Shown: in pieces, positions 10,511 through 22,587 of the stretch
Layout of the letters: every line of letters begins with the position of its first letter
Position numbering within the stretch: the stretch's first letter is position 1
Translations under genes and position numbers: made by a program
Notes under the pieces: model-generated
What the model was told of the DNA's origin: nothing
Databases searched by the model: none
What the model saw: only the letters and a program-made list of their open reading frames with translations
From: Physella acuta
Taxonomy: Eukaryota; Mollusca; Gastropoda; Physidae
Assembly: GCF_028476545.1 (NCBI RefSeq)
Contig: NW_026731670.1
Coordinates: 1,667,501 to 1,731,500, forward strand
Direction: 5' to 3'
Length of the DNA: 64,000 nucleotides

Positions 10511-10564
10511 GTCAATGTTGAATTTATTTTTCATTTTTTTTTAAGATATGAATAATAAACTTGC

Positions 10565-10880
10565 CTATTGGAACTTAGCGGGACACAGGGCAGTTGAAGT
10601 TGAGTTCACCTGTTCTTTGTCCTTATCATAAAAAGAGATAGTGTTGTAAGAGCCATTCTCGGCCGAAATCTTTAATTTAAACGATACAAACATGTTGTCT
10701 GAGACTTGGCGAGACACTGGGCAGATGAAGTAGAGTTGGGTAGGTGTAGAGTTTACCTGTAACGTCAGCATACGAAGGGATAGTGTGGTTATACCCATTC
10801 TCTGCGGAAATCGGTGTTTTAAAAGACAAAAACATGTCTGAGACATGAAGCAGGTGAAGTAGAGTTGACCTGTTATTGTG
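10565..10880 (-). repeat. Tandem SINE-tail repeats, about 140-bp unit
   Basis: The motif GAAGTNGAGTT appears three times (near 10596, 10725 and 10856), each followed by matching sequence (CCATTCTC...GCCGAAATC / CCATTCTC...GCGGAAATC; ACATGT...TCTGAGAC). That makes about 2.3 units of a 140-bp tandem repeat. The same motif marks the 3' part of the tRNA-derived SINEs at 18466, 23194 and 20913 (GAACTCTACTTCA on the opposite strand). The 152-codon minus-strand frame across it is an artefact of the repeat. Confidence 0.6.
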
Positions 10881-11510
10881 ACCGTAGTAGTGCAGATCAT
10901 TCTTGTGGATCCTGTGGCAACGGTGTCCATGCTATTTGTGTAATACCCGATGAAGCAGACGAAGGGTATAGAGGGAACATTACCTGCAGATTGTGCCACA
11001 ACAAACAAGATATCATGGAACACAGATCAGCACCTCATCCTGGTTTGCAAACTCAAGGTGCTAAGATGCTACGATGCTTAAAATCAAATACAAAATTTAA
11101 AGATGGTGAAGTGGGTGACAATGTACGCATCCGTGTTCCAGATGTTGACAGAGGTCGCGGTGATCCCCGAAGCATGGTTGCAGTTGTCATGAGCGTCTCG
11201 AGGGCGGTTTCTACACGTTAGGAACGGAACATGGTATTCTAAAACAACTGTATGCTAGAAGTGAGTTTTCAAAAGTGAGTTTTCAGTTCTTCTTGAAAAA
11301 CTGCTCTTATTGTCGTCAGTTGGCACTGAGGAAAAATCACTACGAACCATCACATCTTCAAAATCACTGACCGCGGCCAAGGCTACACTCGCTGCAATAG
11401 CACAACTAAGTGCACAACAAACCGCTGAAAGTGTAAAAATAACAAGCTGCTATGTAATTCTAAATGCCATTAAAGTTCAACTTGTTGTAACAAATGATAA
11501 AATTGATTGA
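10865..11510 (+). pseudogene. Fossil of an integrase-bearing mobile-element protein (KRBA2/SCAND3-like), C-terminal part
   Basis: Three parts of this family's C-terminal region are visible in order: a cysteine/histidine cluster (CGSCGNGVHAICV then CRLCHN), the hallmark VPDVDRGRGDPR, and a cysteine-rich tail near 11365-11480. In relatives these follow an integrase catalytic core, which is not present here. Such proteins occur as domesticated genes in vertebrates and as multicopy elements in invertebrates. This copy is broken and truncated. I cannot say from the fragment whether it came from a Ginger-type DNA transposon or from an LTR relative, so it is treated as a fossil. Confidence 0.65.
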
Positions 11511-11619
11511 TTGAGACTAGAGAACAATAAACAATTTGAATGTTTCTGTCATTTACTTTAATTCATAATCAATAAAGACTTAATTCCATGATCATTACGG
11601 CATAAAAAAAAAAAATCTG

Positions 11620-11700
11620 CTCATGATCTTCTAATTCGGACTTTGGCCGGTCGTCCCTAGCCCGATGATCTTCTAATTAAGACTTTGGCCGGTCCTCCAT
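11620..11700 (+). repeat. Short direct repeat
   Basis: TGATCTTCTAATTMRGACTT followed by TGGCCGGTC occurs twice, 40 bp apart, next to a GGCCAGTCGGACTGGCCGGCC palindromic patch. Non-coding. Confidence 0.6.
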
Positions 11701-11785
11701 GGCCAGTCGGACTGGCCGGCCAAAGGCCGAAATCAAGCATAGTTTTGGACTTTGACCGACCTACGGAAGGCGATATTGGCCAATG

Positions 11786-12639
<854 letters not shown>

Positions 12640-12640
<1 letters not shown>

Positions 12641-13010
12641 ATATTTGTTTAATTGAAATCATTTTAAAAATTTAAAAAATCCAGTTTTTTTTTCTACATT
12701 AGAAATAATTAAAAGTTCCAAAAAGGCCCCCAGACGTTTTTTACTGTACAGGCAGCGGTATTCAGTAGTGATGGGGTGAGTGGCGGGGGAGGGGGGGGGG
12801 CTCGTACAGTGCCCATCCGTATTAATAACACTGCCGAACAAGCCAATAAACCTATAAATGCACTTGCATTTTTACACTTTGTGAGATTGGCATCTGGAAC
12901 CCGTAAATTTACACGCATCGCTACAAAACTCAATTGACTGGTAAATTTTCTAATCCACCAGCACAAACTTGCACCCCTTCACAAATGCTAGCCCTCCCTG
13001 AAATTCCATC
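12640..13010 (-). repeat. Dispersed repeat (partner 36725-37080)
   Basis: Both copies share TTTTGTGAGATYRGCATC, CCGTAAATTTACAYGCA and GCTACAAAACT-like words in the same order. Minus-strand frames in both encode a similar D-A-D/N-L-T-K stretch, so the repeat may descend from a coding element, but no domain was recognised. A G-rich run sits at 12785-12800. Confidence 0.55.
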
Positions 13011-13264
13011 AATCCATGGTTAAAAAACAGATTTGTGTCAGTCTTTCTGCCTGTCTTTTATGCATTAATACACTAATAATTTAAATCGCCATGAAACATA
13101 ATCGTTTAGAAAACTCCAGATATAACTGAACATATTAAAATATGTGTGTATACAAATGAATTAAGCTTAATATAATTAAATATTTTAGAAAAAAAATAAT
13201 TAAAATAATACAATCAGATTCAGATATGGAAAAACATTAGGTAAATTAATCGCCTATTTTTAAA

Positions 13265-13768
13265 CCCCAGGATATAGACATGATTTTTAATTAGTTTTTA
13301 CATACTTAAATGTTTTTAAAATATACACTAGTTGTATAAAAGCGCGGAATAATATTACTTTATTCATTCATATGCTTTTTTGAGAAATCGGAAATAGTGT
13401 AAAGTACATACTATTTCCAGTCAATGGAAATTACTAAACATTTGATAGAAAGCAGAGAATTATATCTTTTACTTACATTGGAAAATGTAGTTTATCTATG
13501 TAAAACATTATTCAAGATTTAGGCTTCTGAATAAACAAAAGTAGAATAAGTTCCACTTACGGAAATCGCTGAAAACTTGATATAAAACTACAAATTTTCT
13601 ATGAAGTTATTGTCTTCACAGAGTTACACACACATAGAGACATACGGACAAAATTGTATAACTATGTTTTTCAACTCAGTTGTAAATAGTCGAGATTTGT
13701 GAAAAATCTTGATTTCGTTTTTTCGCACGATTACCATACTTCATCTATACTTCGTATACGAGAAAGTA
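13265..13768 (+). repeat. Family X element, old copy inside duplication 1
   Basis: Sister of 1553-2030. It retains the CACACACATAGAGACATACGG stretch in part and the right end ATACTTCGTATACGAGAAAG; the left end is degraded. Internal words include GAAATCGGAAATAGTGTAAA and AATTATATCTTTTACTTACA. Confidence 0.75.
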
Positions 13769-14540
13769 AAAATCATAAACACGCCTATGTTAAACAGAAA
13801 AGATTAAACATTTATTGATCCCTTCAGCCACAATGTCATGTCGTTTATAATTGATCTCTCGATATAACATAAGGTTTTTATTGACTCAGCTATGCTGCTT
13901 CATCTATCACTGTGTAGGATCCGCACTCCAATGTTGAATACACATAGTAGAATATCAATCTGAATAACTAAAAACATAGATTACGATTTCGGATATTAAT
14001 TGTAGGACCTTGTTAAAGTGAAATATTTGTATGCAATGCTAGCTGTTTTCTGAAACGGAACATATAATCATAATTTGCGGGTGAGGGGAGGGGGTAGTCG
14101 CCTCGGTCGACGACCATAGGGGAACGCCTAAAGGGGTAGAAAATTATGCTGCATTTTGGAATTATAAACAGTCAAAATTAGGGAATTTAACAACTACACG
14201 CCTTTACATTCTGATTTAACTGTTTTCCACCTTGATTGTGTAACTGTAAAGCAGTTGTTTTTTTACGATTCTCACGATTATCTATAATTAAAACGTGAGA
14301 GATCAGATACTTTTACTTGATTGCATTACATCTTGCCTTGATCACTGTATTAAAGATAAATACATATTGCGAATTCTTGTATCGCTACCCGATCAGTAAA
14401 ATAGTATAAGGTTGGAGCGGGTGAGTGCAAGGCAATACCTTTTGACGAAATTTTTAAAAGCTAAGAAAATGTGTATATTGTACCGTCATTTTGTCGTATA
14501 TTTCGGGTGAACATTACTGATGGTCCCACCCTCCTCTAAG

Positions 14541-14543
<3 letters not shown>

Positions 14544-14635
<92 letters not shown>

Positions 14636-14650
14636 GTATATATATATGTG

Positions 14651-14684
<34 letters not shown>

Positions 14685-14690
14685 TTTATG
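14544..14690. repeat. (TA)n microsatellite with TATG interruptions
   Basis: About 145 bp of TA repeat, interrupted from 14629 onward by TATG and TGTG units. It is homologous to the 24-bp tract at 3376. Confidence 0.95.
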
Positions 14691-14890
14691 TGTAAGGACA
14701 GTAAGGACATATATTTTTAGATATGGATACATGTATATCAGTCTATATCTTTATAAACTATAATTAAAAATGAAGAATGCGTCATTGTTGTCTAATTATT
14801 TAGATTTTGTCTTAGTTATGTTGTCCAAGTAATTAAAAAAATAAACATAAATTTACATCTTTACATTATCGAGAGTACATTTCTATCCAT

Positions 14891-14955
14891 AATCTCTCCC
14901 TCTCGCTCTCTCAATTTTGTTCTCTCTGTATCTCTCTCTTCTCTCTCTCTCTGTA
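14891..14955. repeat. CT-rich simple repeat
   Basis: Imperfect (CT)n/(TCTC)n polypyrimidine run on the plus strand. Confidence 0.85.
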
Positions 14956-15639
14956 TTCATCCTCATGTACATAATTGTCTATGCCCAAATTGTTAATAAA
15001 CAATATTTATTCAAAAACTCATCGACATATATATTAACAGCAATAACATTTCTCCGTCGATGTATAGCTTGCCTAACATCTAAATGACTTTCTAACAGCC
15101 TTTGATATACATATACAATCGGAATTTCAATAAGAGACATACAGCCATTAATAAAAGATTAAAACTAAAATCGACCCCTGCAATACTGTACATGATCTCT
15201 AAACGATTCTCAAAAATTGTCTCGTGGTCCGAAAATGGACCAGTGTAAGCTTGTTCTTCATTATGCAAAATGAAATTCTGCTGACAATAATTTATATTTT
15301 AGGAGGTAACTGTTGTATGTTTTTATGATCCTAAAAAAATAAATAAAGCGGGAGTGATCTTCCTTAAATGTTCTCGAAATTCTAAAATATAAGCGGCTAG
15401 GTAGTGTGTCAGTTCGTCATCGCTATAGATTTTGGAACCATAAAAGTAAATACATAACATTAGTGCTTTTTACTGGCATCGCCGTGTCTTATTATAAGTA
15501 AATAGAGTAGGGTTTGTTTATATTACGAATTAAATTTATTCTATAGTTGCCACTGTTTTTACTCTTTTGCATAACGTAAACAAAAATATTAAATACACGC
15601 AAATTGCTAAGACATATTAAACGGATCAACGTCAAATAT

Positions 15640-17436
15640 CATTTTCGTTTAGATTCCTATAAAACGTGAATACATAATTAAACTGTTTTGTAGTTTTCCA
15701 AGGGGGGTAATTTAAAAAAAATAATTCAACTCACGCTAATAAAAAAATGTGACTGCAAAATCTGCGGACTTATTAGAATGAATTATTGTTGCAATAAAAG
15801 AATTAGCAAAATGTAAATGAAAACTATGCGGATATGTAAGAGGATTTTATTGTTAGAAAGTTATAATAAGCATGGATTGATAAAAGGCAATCTTTTATTT
15901 AGTTGGATTCTAGTAAATAAAGTGATGTATGGTTTTTAATCTTAAAGATTTGAGAACCGTTTTCACTTTGACAACACACCGGTAGACTACAGCTAATTAT
16001 AGAAAGAAGAAACATACCGTTATAATGCGTACCACTCAACCCACGGCTATCTACACACCTTTCACAAACATCAATACAATCATAACCCGAAAAGCTACCT
16101 GAAAATCTAGAAACAAATTTTCGGAAACAAATTATATAATTTGTGACAATAATATTGTTTTTTTTTAAGATGAATCCTCAGTCATATTTATTTAGCTCAT
16201 TTTATTTAATTCTGTTATCTAAATATATATAAAGCAAAGTGGTCAAGTGCCCGAATGGGGTGGGAAAAAATCTAGGATATGTTCCGAAAGTTCTGGAAGA
16301 AAGTTAGAACTGACCGGTCCGAATTTTCCCAATATAAACATTGTTAATTTTCTGAAAAAATGATGACTATTTTCAAAACTATTTTTTTGAACTTTGGCTC
16401 TGTACATGTGGCTCATTTTTATCATACACCTGCGTAAATGAAACTGCCTAATGGATAAGCTATCGGTAAACCACTGCTCGCACGGCGAGGGCTAAATGTG
16501 ACCACGAGTGAAACTCCGCTGAAATGAGCTATATATAAAAATATTGCCGACGACCCCCTGATGTTTTGTGAGGTCGTAGACCGACCATGGAGTGTAACAA
16601 CAAAAAATATTTATTCCCGTCAGAAAAAAAGAGAAATTGCGAAATGTGTGTGAATAAGACGACAGTATAATACAGTGATTATTTATAGATTGGAAAGGTA
16701 CAAAATTATATTTATTGTGTTAAAAGCCATCAATATTATGTAAACAAACTATATTATATTCGTTTCTACTTTCTCGTATACATAGTACAGAATAAGTAGG
16801 CCTATTGAAGACGTGCTGAATTAACATACATTTCGATACTTTCACTGTTGTACACATCCCTAATTTATCGTATACGCAAAATAAGAGATGCATTTTAATC
16901 GTGCCAAAAAAATAAAAACAGAGATTTTGATAAACTTTGAAGTTTTACATCCTTCCGTTACGAAAATACTTGATTTTACAACATTGTATGTCTGTGTGGC
17001 TATGTGCCCGTAAACACAACAACGTGAGTACCGTTTAATCTATGTTGACGAAATTTAATATAACTATACACAGTGTGTAGATCTGCGTTTAAGCCGCAGC
17101 GTACGCCAATGGTATTGATTATCGATTTGTTTTTTAAATATATTTAAACTGCCTTTACAGTACTCAAAGGTTAAGAAAAATTAAAGTACCGAACTATAAC
17201 AGGTAATGTGTAGAACTGTTATCCAATTACCTGACGTTGTAAATCTGGACTCCTAAAAGCCAAGAACTAAAGCGCCGTTTAAGTATTATAGACGAAGTTT
17301 CATATATATGTATTAAATGTGCAGTTTTCTATTACTTTTTGAAAGATCTCCGTTAACCGGATGTCTTACTTTACACTTTTACACTTTTACACTGTAAACA
17401 CTTCAACTTAAGTACTGTTTGCGTTAGGAAAAAGAG

Positions 17437-17438
<2 letters not shown>
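15640..17438. other. Non-coding, with a very diverged family X-like region
   Basis: No gene was recognised. 16615-16710 matches 9600-9692. 16760-17400 contains X-like words (TACTTTCTCGTATAC, TCTGTGTGGCTATGTG, GTAAACACAACAACGTGAGTA, GATCTCCGTTAACCGGATG) in minus orientation, suggesting an old X copy. A possible hairpin patch at 16080-16140 was not interpretable. Confidence 0.4.

Positions 17439-17510
<72 letters not shown>
17439..17510. repeat. (TA)n microsatellite
   Basis: About 36 TA units, embedded in the diverged X-like region. Confidence 0.95.
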
Positions 17511-17515
<5 letters not shown>

Positions 17516-17654
17516 TGGGTCATATCCTTGGTTTCATTTTAATTTTCGATTTACCACCGATAACCGGTAGTGGTACTTTACTGTTTTTCCGGTTTCTACA
17601 ATTATAATAACGTAATTACCGTTTCACTAAATTTAACAAAATATAATACAACGA

Positions 17655-18106
17655 GATATAGGCATATGGCCCGTTGAGGGAGCGATACAAAGGGCGCCAG
17701 CTTGATAGTATTGTGTTTTCCTCTAAATCGAAACTAAAATAAAATCACCACCTCGACTTTAATTTTAACCGGAAACGAAAAATGTCATTGAAATCGGATT
17801 TCTTACCAGAATCGGCATTATAACCAGAATTAAGCTTGATCTAAGCGTAGATATTGAATATTGATACTAAGCATAGTCGAAGTCATACCCCTAAACCTTG
17901 CATCTAATCTCAAACACGACATAGGTCGCATTTAGGGGAGGGGGGGGGGCTCCGTCCCGTGCACCCCCCTAAATGCGAGATATGTTTCAACCCCCCCCCC
18001 CCCCCCATGGGGAGGAGAAAGTTTGAAAGGAACACTTGTCGCATTTGTAGCTCATACAAACTAAAGGAAGAGCCTACTTCTAAAATATTGACGTTGATTG
18101 CATTTG

Positions 18107-18108
<2 letters not shown>
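17655..18108 (+). repeat. Family Z element, diverged copy
   Basis: It begins TATGGCCCGTTGAGGGAGCG and continues with AAAGGGCGCCAGCTTGATAG, AACCGGAAACGAAAAATG and TAAGCTTGATCTA, all shared with the cluster at 59822-61855. A G10 run (17940) and a C15 run (17991) lie 40 bp apart and could pair. It runs into a (TA)n tract at 18109. Confidence 0.7.

Positions 18109-18200
<92 letters not shown>
18109..18200. repeat. (TA)n microsatellite
   Basis: About 46 TA units, at the end of the family Z copy. Confidence 0.95.
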
Positions 18201-18204
<4 letters not shown>

Positions 18205-18465
18205 TTTGTTAGTTAAAATATAAACATAAATATAATAACAATTTTAACAGCATACCATTATTAGTATTTTTGTAGCAACGACAAATACCAATGCATCTGC
18301 CCTTAAGTGCTTCCCGTTACAGATCTACAACACTCATTACTACTTAATTATCCTAACATACGTAATTAAAATCATATAAGGCATAACCACTAAATATTAT
18401 GATTCGGGCACATCTCTAGCTCATCTACATGTTAATTTATGGCAAGCTGTATACGATCTCGCGCA

Positions 18466-18641
18466 TGGAGTGGTCTAGCGGTAGAGATCTGGACTGCTAA
18501 CCAGTAAGTCTCGAGTTCGAATCCGGGTTCAAGTCAGTAAACTGTCTTTGAGCTCACCCAAATCTTCATATGCCAAGGTCACAGGAACAAGTGAACTCTA
18601 CTTCAATTACCCCATAGACCTTTAGGTTTTAAAGGGAAACT
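18466..18641 (+). mobile_element. tRNA-derived SINE (copy 1)
   Basis: The head TGGTCTAGCGGTAGAG (A box) and GAGTTCGAATCCGGG (B box) flank an anticodon-like CTGCTAA loop. The body shares TTCAAGTCAGTA, ACTGTCTTTGAG and a GAACTCTACTTCA tail with the full copy at 23194-23440, but lacks about 70 bp of the middle. Target-site duplications are not clear. The head would serve as an RNA polymerase III promoter. Confidence 0.75.
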
Positions 18642-18714
18642 TTACTTCTAATCATTAATTGTTGAATATAGAAAGTATTGTAAAAAATGCTAAATATATT
18701 TATCCGAAACATCA

Positions 18715-18909
18715 CGCTCAAATGTGTGTGTTTTTAATTTTTCTAAATGTATTTTTAAATGTGTAGCATAATAATATGTGATATTTTGTTAACTTTCTTA
18801 TCAATTGATTTGCTAAAATGAAATTTTGAAATAAGTATTGTTGAAAGTGTTGACATACTACACATTTAAAAATACATTTAGAAAAAGTAAAAACACACAC
18901 ATTTGAGCG
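18715..18909. mobile_element. Foldback/MITE element with 52-bp terminal inverted repeats
   Basis: The outer arms 18715-18766 and 18858-18909 are reverse complements with one mismatch, beginning CGCTCAAATGTGTGTGTTT. The 91-bp interior is AT-rich and non-coding. Length (195 bp), long terminal inverted repeats and absence of coding fit a MITE. I could not find a convincing target-site duplication, so the superfamily is open. The arms' near-identity suggests recent insertion or arm-to-arm conversion. Confidence 0.75.
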
Positions 18910-19264
18910 GTATATCTGGTAGATACATCTCTTCAAATTAAAACAGTAATGTAGAGTTTCTCAGCAGCTGTCTCATGGCAATAAATAAACAAAGGCATTA
19001 AAATAACCCATGTGTAGAAAGTTGAAAGAAGTTTTACTGTGTAAGCTATCATGCCAACAAAATAAATACATATCGTCACAAAGACGACCCAAGCATATAA
19101 CGTCAGAATTACTCACCATCGATCGAATCAATATTTTCTGTTATTTATCTTTTGATTGTATGTGTCATCTAAAGTTTTTACTTCAATTTCTATGCTTTGA
19201 ATAAACTGAAAGGAAATATTTCTTGTGTAGACACTCATTTGCTTATATTTTTCAAAATTAAAAT

Positions 19265-19312
19265 GATGCAGGAGTAATCTCCCTTAAACTTTCTCGAATA
19301 TTGTAATACAAG
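19265..19312 (+). repeat. Family X terminal fragment
   Basis: CAGGAGTAATCTCCCTTAAA followed by CTTTCTCGAATATTG matches the X left end; the rest of the element is missing. Confidence 0.65.
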
Positions 19313-19523
19313 GGGGTTGTTCGGCATCATTTTGTTTTGTTATATAGCTCAAATAAGGCGCCGGTCAGTCAAGGTCAGTTTTGACACCCTCTCCGTGGAC
19401 TTTTCAGCCACCCGGCACCGGCCCTCGTGTTTTATTGCCCCACGGCAGGGTCCTGCTAAATTTGAAGCGCCTGCGGCGCCGGGTAGTGCCCCATCGGATA
19501 CCCGACTACTTTGCTTTATATAG

Positions 19524-19605
<82 letters not shown>
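19524..19605. repeat. (TA)n microsatellite
   Basis: About 41 TA units. The preceding 19350-19510 is an unusually GC-rich patch with a GCGCC-TGC-GGCGC hairpin near 19470, of unknown origin. Confidence 0.95.
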
Positions 19606-19608
<3 letters not shown>

Positions 19609-19609
19609 T

Positions 19610-20690
19610 AACATAATAGTGATTTTGACAAATGGTTTTAATCAATTTAAACTACTTACATTTGAAAAATACAAGACTCGCCTTAAAATTAATTGCACAC
19701 CAAATAAACAGCAAACAATGTGAGTAACATTAAGACTTTATATAGCAAACATTGATTAATTAATGTTTCAAATATATAAAATAATCATCATATTAGGTAA
19801 CGTTTTTTGACTTTCGTGAAAAGTATGAAATAAATAGGTCAGTAAGATTTGTTCGAAATCTCACTCGCAAGTGCTCCGATCAGGTATGACAAAGGATATG
19901 TGTCTTAAAAACTGCACAAAAACGTTTAATATTAAGCATTATAAAAATGCACTAAAAAGTATTAAATAAATGCTTTTAAAAATATATTTTAATACACTAC
20001 TATTTAAATACCTATGAAGAAAAGTATGGGTTACTATATAATCTATTTGATAACGCTACTACTATTCAGAATGGAACCAAATTTTGTCTTTATAATTATT
20101 TATTGTAGTGTGTTATTATATATTTAGCAATAATTGTTTATTTTCTCCTTTTTAAATACATTTTTAAATACATTAATTATACATTATTACATAACAACTT
20201 GTGATTAAAACGTTTCGTATGCATTTTTTTTCAGTATTCAAAATATTTAATACAACCCAAAACAGTTGCGTCACAAATGAACATGATAATGCGTGTATAA
20301 TAAGGCGGAATAGTTTAGATAACTTACTGAGGTGACGTAAATGACGTCATAACTTTTAGCTTTATAAATTAGATCAGCAGATGAATTAAACCGTTTCTTA
20401 TTACTTAAAGGAAGCAACTTCCAAAAAAAAAAGAATGTATAATCAAATAACTACACACGTTCCATTACAAATGATCCCTGGGCAAATGATTTCAGACAAA
20501 ATATATTTTTTTTTCCTAATGTTTACACGTATTTATTTTGAAAAAAAATATTTGTCGCATAGGTGTGTCACATTCCATTAAACGTATTAAAAATTAAATA
20601 TTTGTAGATTACAACTAAGTTTTGATAGACAGTGTAGGTAGGCTTGACCATCGAAATCCACCACCGCGTCGTCAGCGCAGCGCCATGCAA
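19610..20690. other. Non-coding AT-rich stretch
   Basis: No gene was recognised. It contains the promoter-like group listed at 20333-20368. Confidence 0.4.
20333..20368 (+). promoter_or_regulatory. Twin CRE-like sites upstream of a TATA-like box
   Basis: TGACGTAA (20333-20340) and the full palindrome TGACGTCA (20342-20349) are adjacent, and TATAAA lies at 20363-20368. CREB/ATF proteins bind TGACGTCA. No open reading frame of note follows within several hundred bases, so this may be chance or belong to a non-coding transcript. Confidence 0.25.
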
Positions 20691-20693
20691 ACA

Positions 20694-20719
20694 GACACAC
20701 ACACACACACACACACACA
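20694..20719. repeat. (AC)n microsatellite
   Basis: About 13 AC units. Confidence 0.9.
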
Positions 20720-20912
20720 TCTAACAATCATAAGAAACGACGTCACATAATAGGGTGGCTGCCGCTTGTATAATGCTTGAATTTGTTATCCTTGATTTAT
20801 TTAAATCCTCTATGATGATTCACGTAGTGCCCCTGTTTCACGGGGGAAAAAAACTTACATTTTGAAATCAATTGAAAACAGCATTTGAGTCAATATAATA
20901 GTAAAGTATAGT

Positions 20913-21112
20913 GCCATTTCGAACCTCATCAAGGGCAAATGAAGTAGAGTTCATTTGTTTCATTGACCTCGGCCAGCACTATGCCCAGCCGCCTTTACTT
21001 TCCCTAATGCGAGTTAGGAACCCGCCCGATCTGGGTGGACTCAGGGACGGTCTACTGACTTGAATCCGGATTCGAACTCGCGATTTACGGGTTAGCAATT
21101 CGCATCGTCCAA
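20913..21112 (-). mobile_element. tRNA-derived SINE, diverged copy (minus strand)
   Basis: Reading the minus strand: GGATTCGAACTCG is the complement of the B-box region, followed by the TGACTTGAATCC...GTCTACTGAC body, CCGCCTTTACTTTCCCTAA, GCACTATGCCCAGCCGC and GAAGTAGAGTTCATTTGTTT, all complementary to 23194-23440. The tRNA head is worn. The 116-codon minus-strand frame over it is not a gene. Confidence 0.75.
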
Positions 21113-22587
21113 CAAATCGATATAATACAATCTGCAAATGTACCAACTGGCAATTATGTTGAGTCACCTTGAGGTAATGCAAACTTCTGTTGCATGTGTT
21201 GAGATATCCCACGGTCGAGCAGCTAGGGGGAAGAAACATATTTAAAAGTACGTACAATGTCAACATTAGTTCCGACCCTTTAATTAACGGAATATGCACC
21301 ATAGTATCTAATCGGTCACGACACCGCATTACAAGTTAGGAATCTAGTATCAATGTATTATTTGAATTATTTGAGACTATTGGGGAACACACATACATTA
21401 TGTTTCCAGCACGTATACATATACTTGTATCTGGGATCCCTGAAATCTAGTCCTGCGTTTTTGTAGTTGTTTATAGGTAAGGGATGCAACTTAATTAACA
21501 CGAAGAAATAAGGCGGACAACTTAAACTGTTGTATGCTAAGCCATTATAGAAATAGATTATTTCCCTTTTCCAACAAAAGTGTCAGCATCAAGACCTGAA
21601 TATCCATTTAATATATTACAGGAGGTATGTGGGTTGGTGGCTTACGTAAACAAAAATTTATGTTTTTATTAGAGAACTGAGTATTATGAGAAAAATTGGA
21701 GTACAATACGCGTTTTTATTCTCTAAAGGTTAGGTTATTTAGTTAGTAATTTTCCGTATTTCTACAAAAACTGAAATACGTACTATTTAGAGAGAGTGAG
21801 TGAGAGAGAGGCGGGGGGGGGGGGTGATAAAAAGTATTTTACTGCGACTAACGTATGCCCTGATATAAAATTTTTTAAATCAAGATGCCTTCACACTAAT
21901 TGTGTGTTAACATTATCTTTATTTAATTGAATATGTAACCTAATTTACTTGCTTGAAGATTGAAATGTTTAAAAGTTTGCATTCTAATATATGTAGGCCT
22001 ACATCATTTTAGAAAGTTATTTTTTAGAGTTATTTTGAAAAAAAAATAGCGAAAATATATCGAAACTATTATTTCATGTCATCTTTTTCTGGTTTAAATG
22101 TTTTTCTTTACTCAAAAAATAAATATATTCGAAGCTAAAATGTTCCAAGGCCTATTGTAATATCAGGCTCGTTTTTCATCGCATGATTAGTAAAAACTAA
22201 GTTACGAACACTACATATTTTAGATACATCACTCAATTCTGAAATGATGTAACTTAATATTACTGTGTATGTGATGTTTATGAAATGCAGAGTCGTATTG
22301 TTTTGCTACTTATATTTTTGTGTGTAAGTAAGCGCACATACATTTTAGTAAATAATACGAAATACTTATTAGGTCACCATCCTTATGTAAAAATAATGTA
22401 ATAAAATGTAATGAGAGACACCGTTATATTCGTTTAACAATGTAAAGGGAATAAAGGGAGACAACTCAATTTATTATTTTAAACTCCTCTATGCTTGATT
22501 ACATTTCTTTCAGTATGTACCGTGAAGTAATAAATACTGGCCATGGAAGGTGTGTGGGCGCGCGGATAGAGGTGGTATTTTTATCAT
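21113..22587. other. Non-coding, nothing recognised
   Basis: AT-rich. A (GA)n run with adjoining G11 tract lies at 21790-21824. No reading frame or RNA was supported. Confidence 0.4.

Larger units (their letters stand above)
13128..15639 (+). repeat. Segmental duplication 1, copy B
   Basis: This is the partner of 1385-5049. It lacks the 1-kb insertion of copy A and so preserves the empty target site at 15064-15084, and it lacks about 535 bp equivalent to 2555-3090. It carries its own family X copy (13265-13768) and a much longer (TA)n tract. Confidence 0.8.

Noticed and set aside
10565-11023. 152-residue minus-strand protein with internal repeats
   Set aside because: The repeats are SINE-tail tandem units and part of the frame is antisense to the integrase-type fossil.
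20979-21329. 116-residue minus-strand protein
   Set aside because: Most of the frame is a SINE in reverse orientation.
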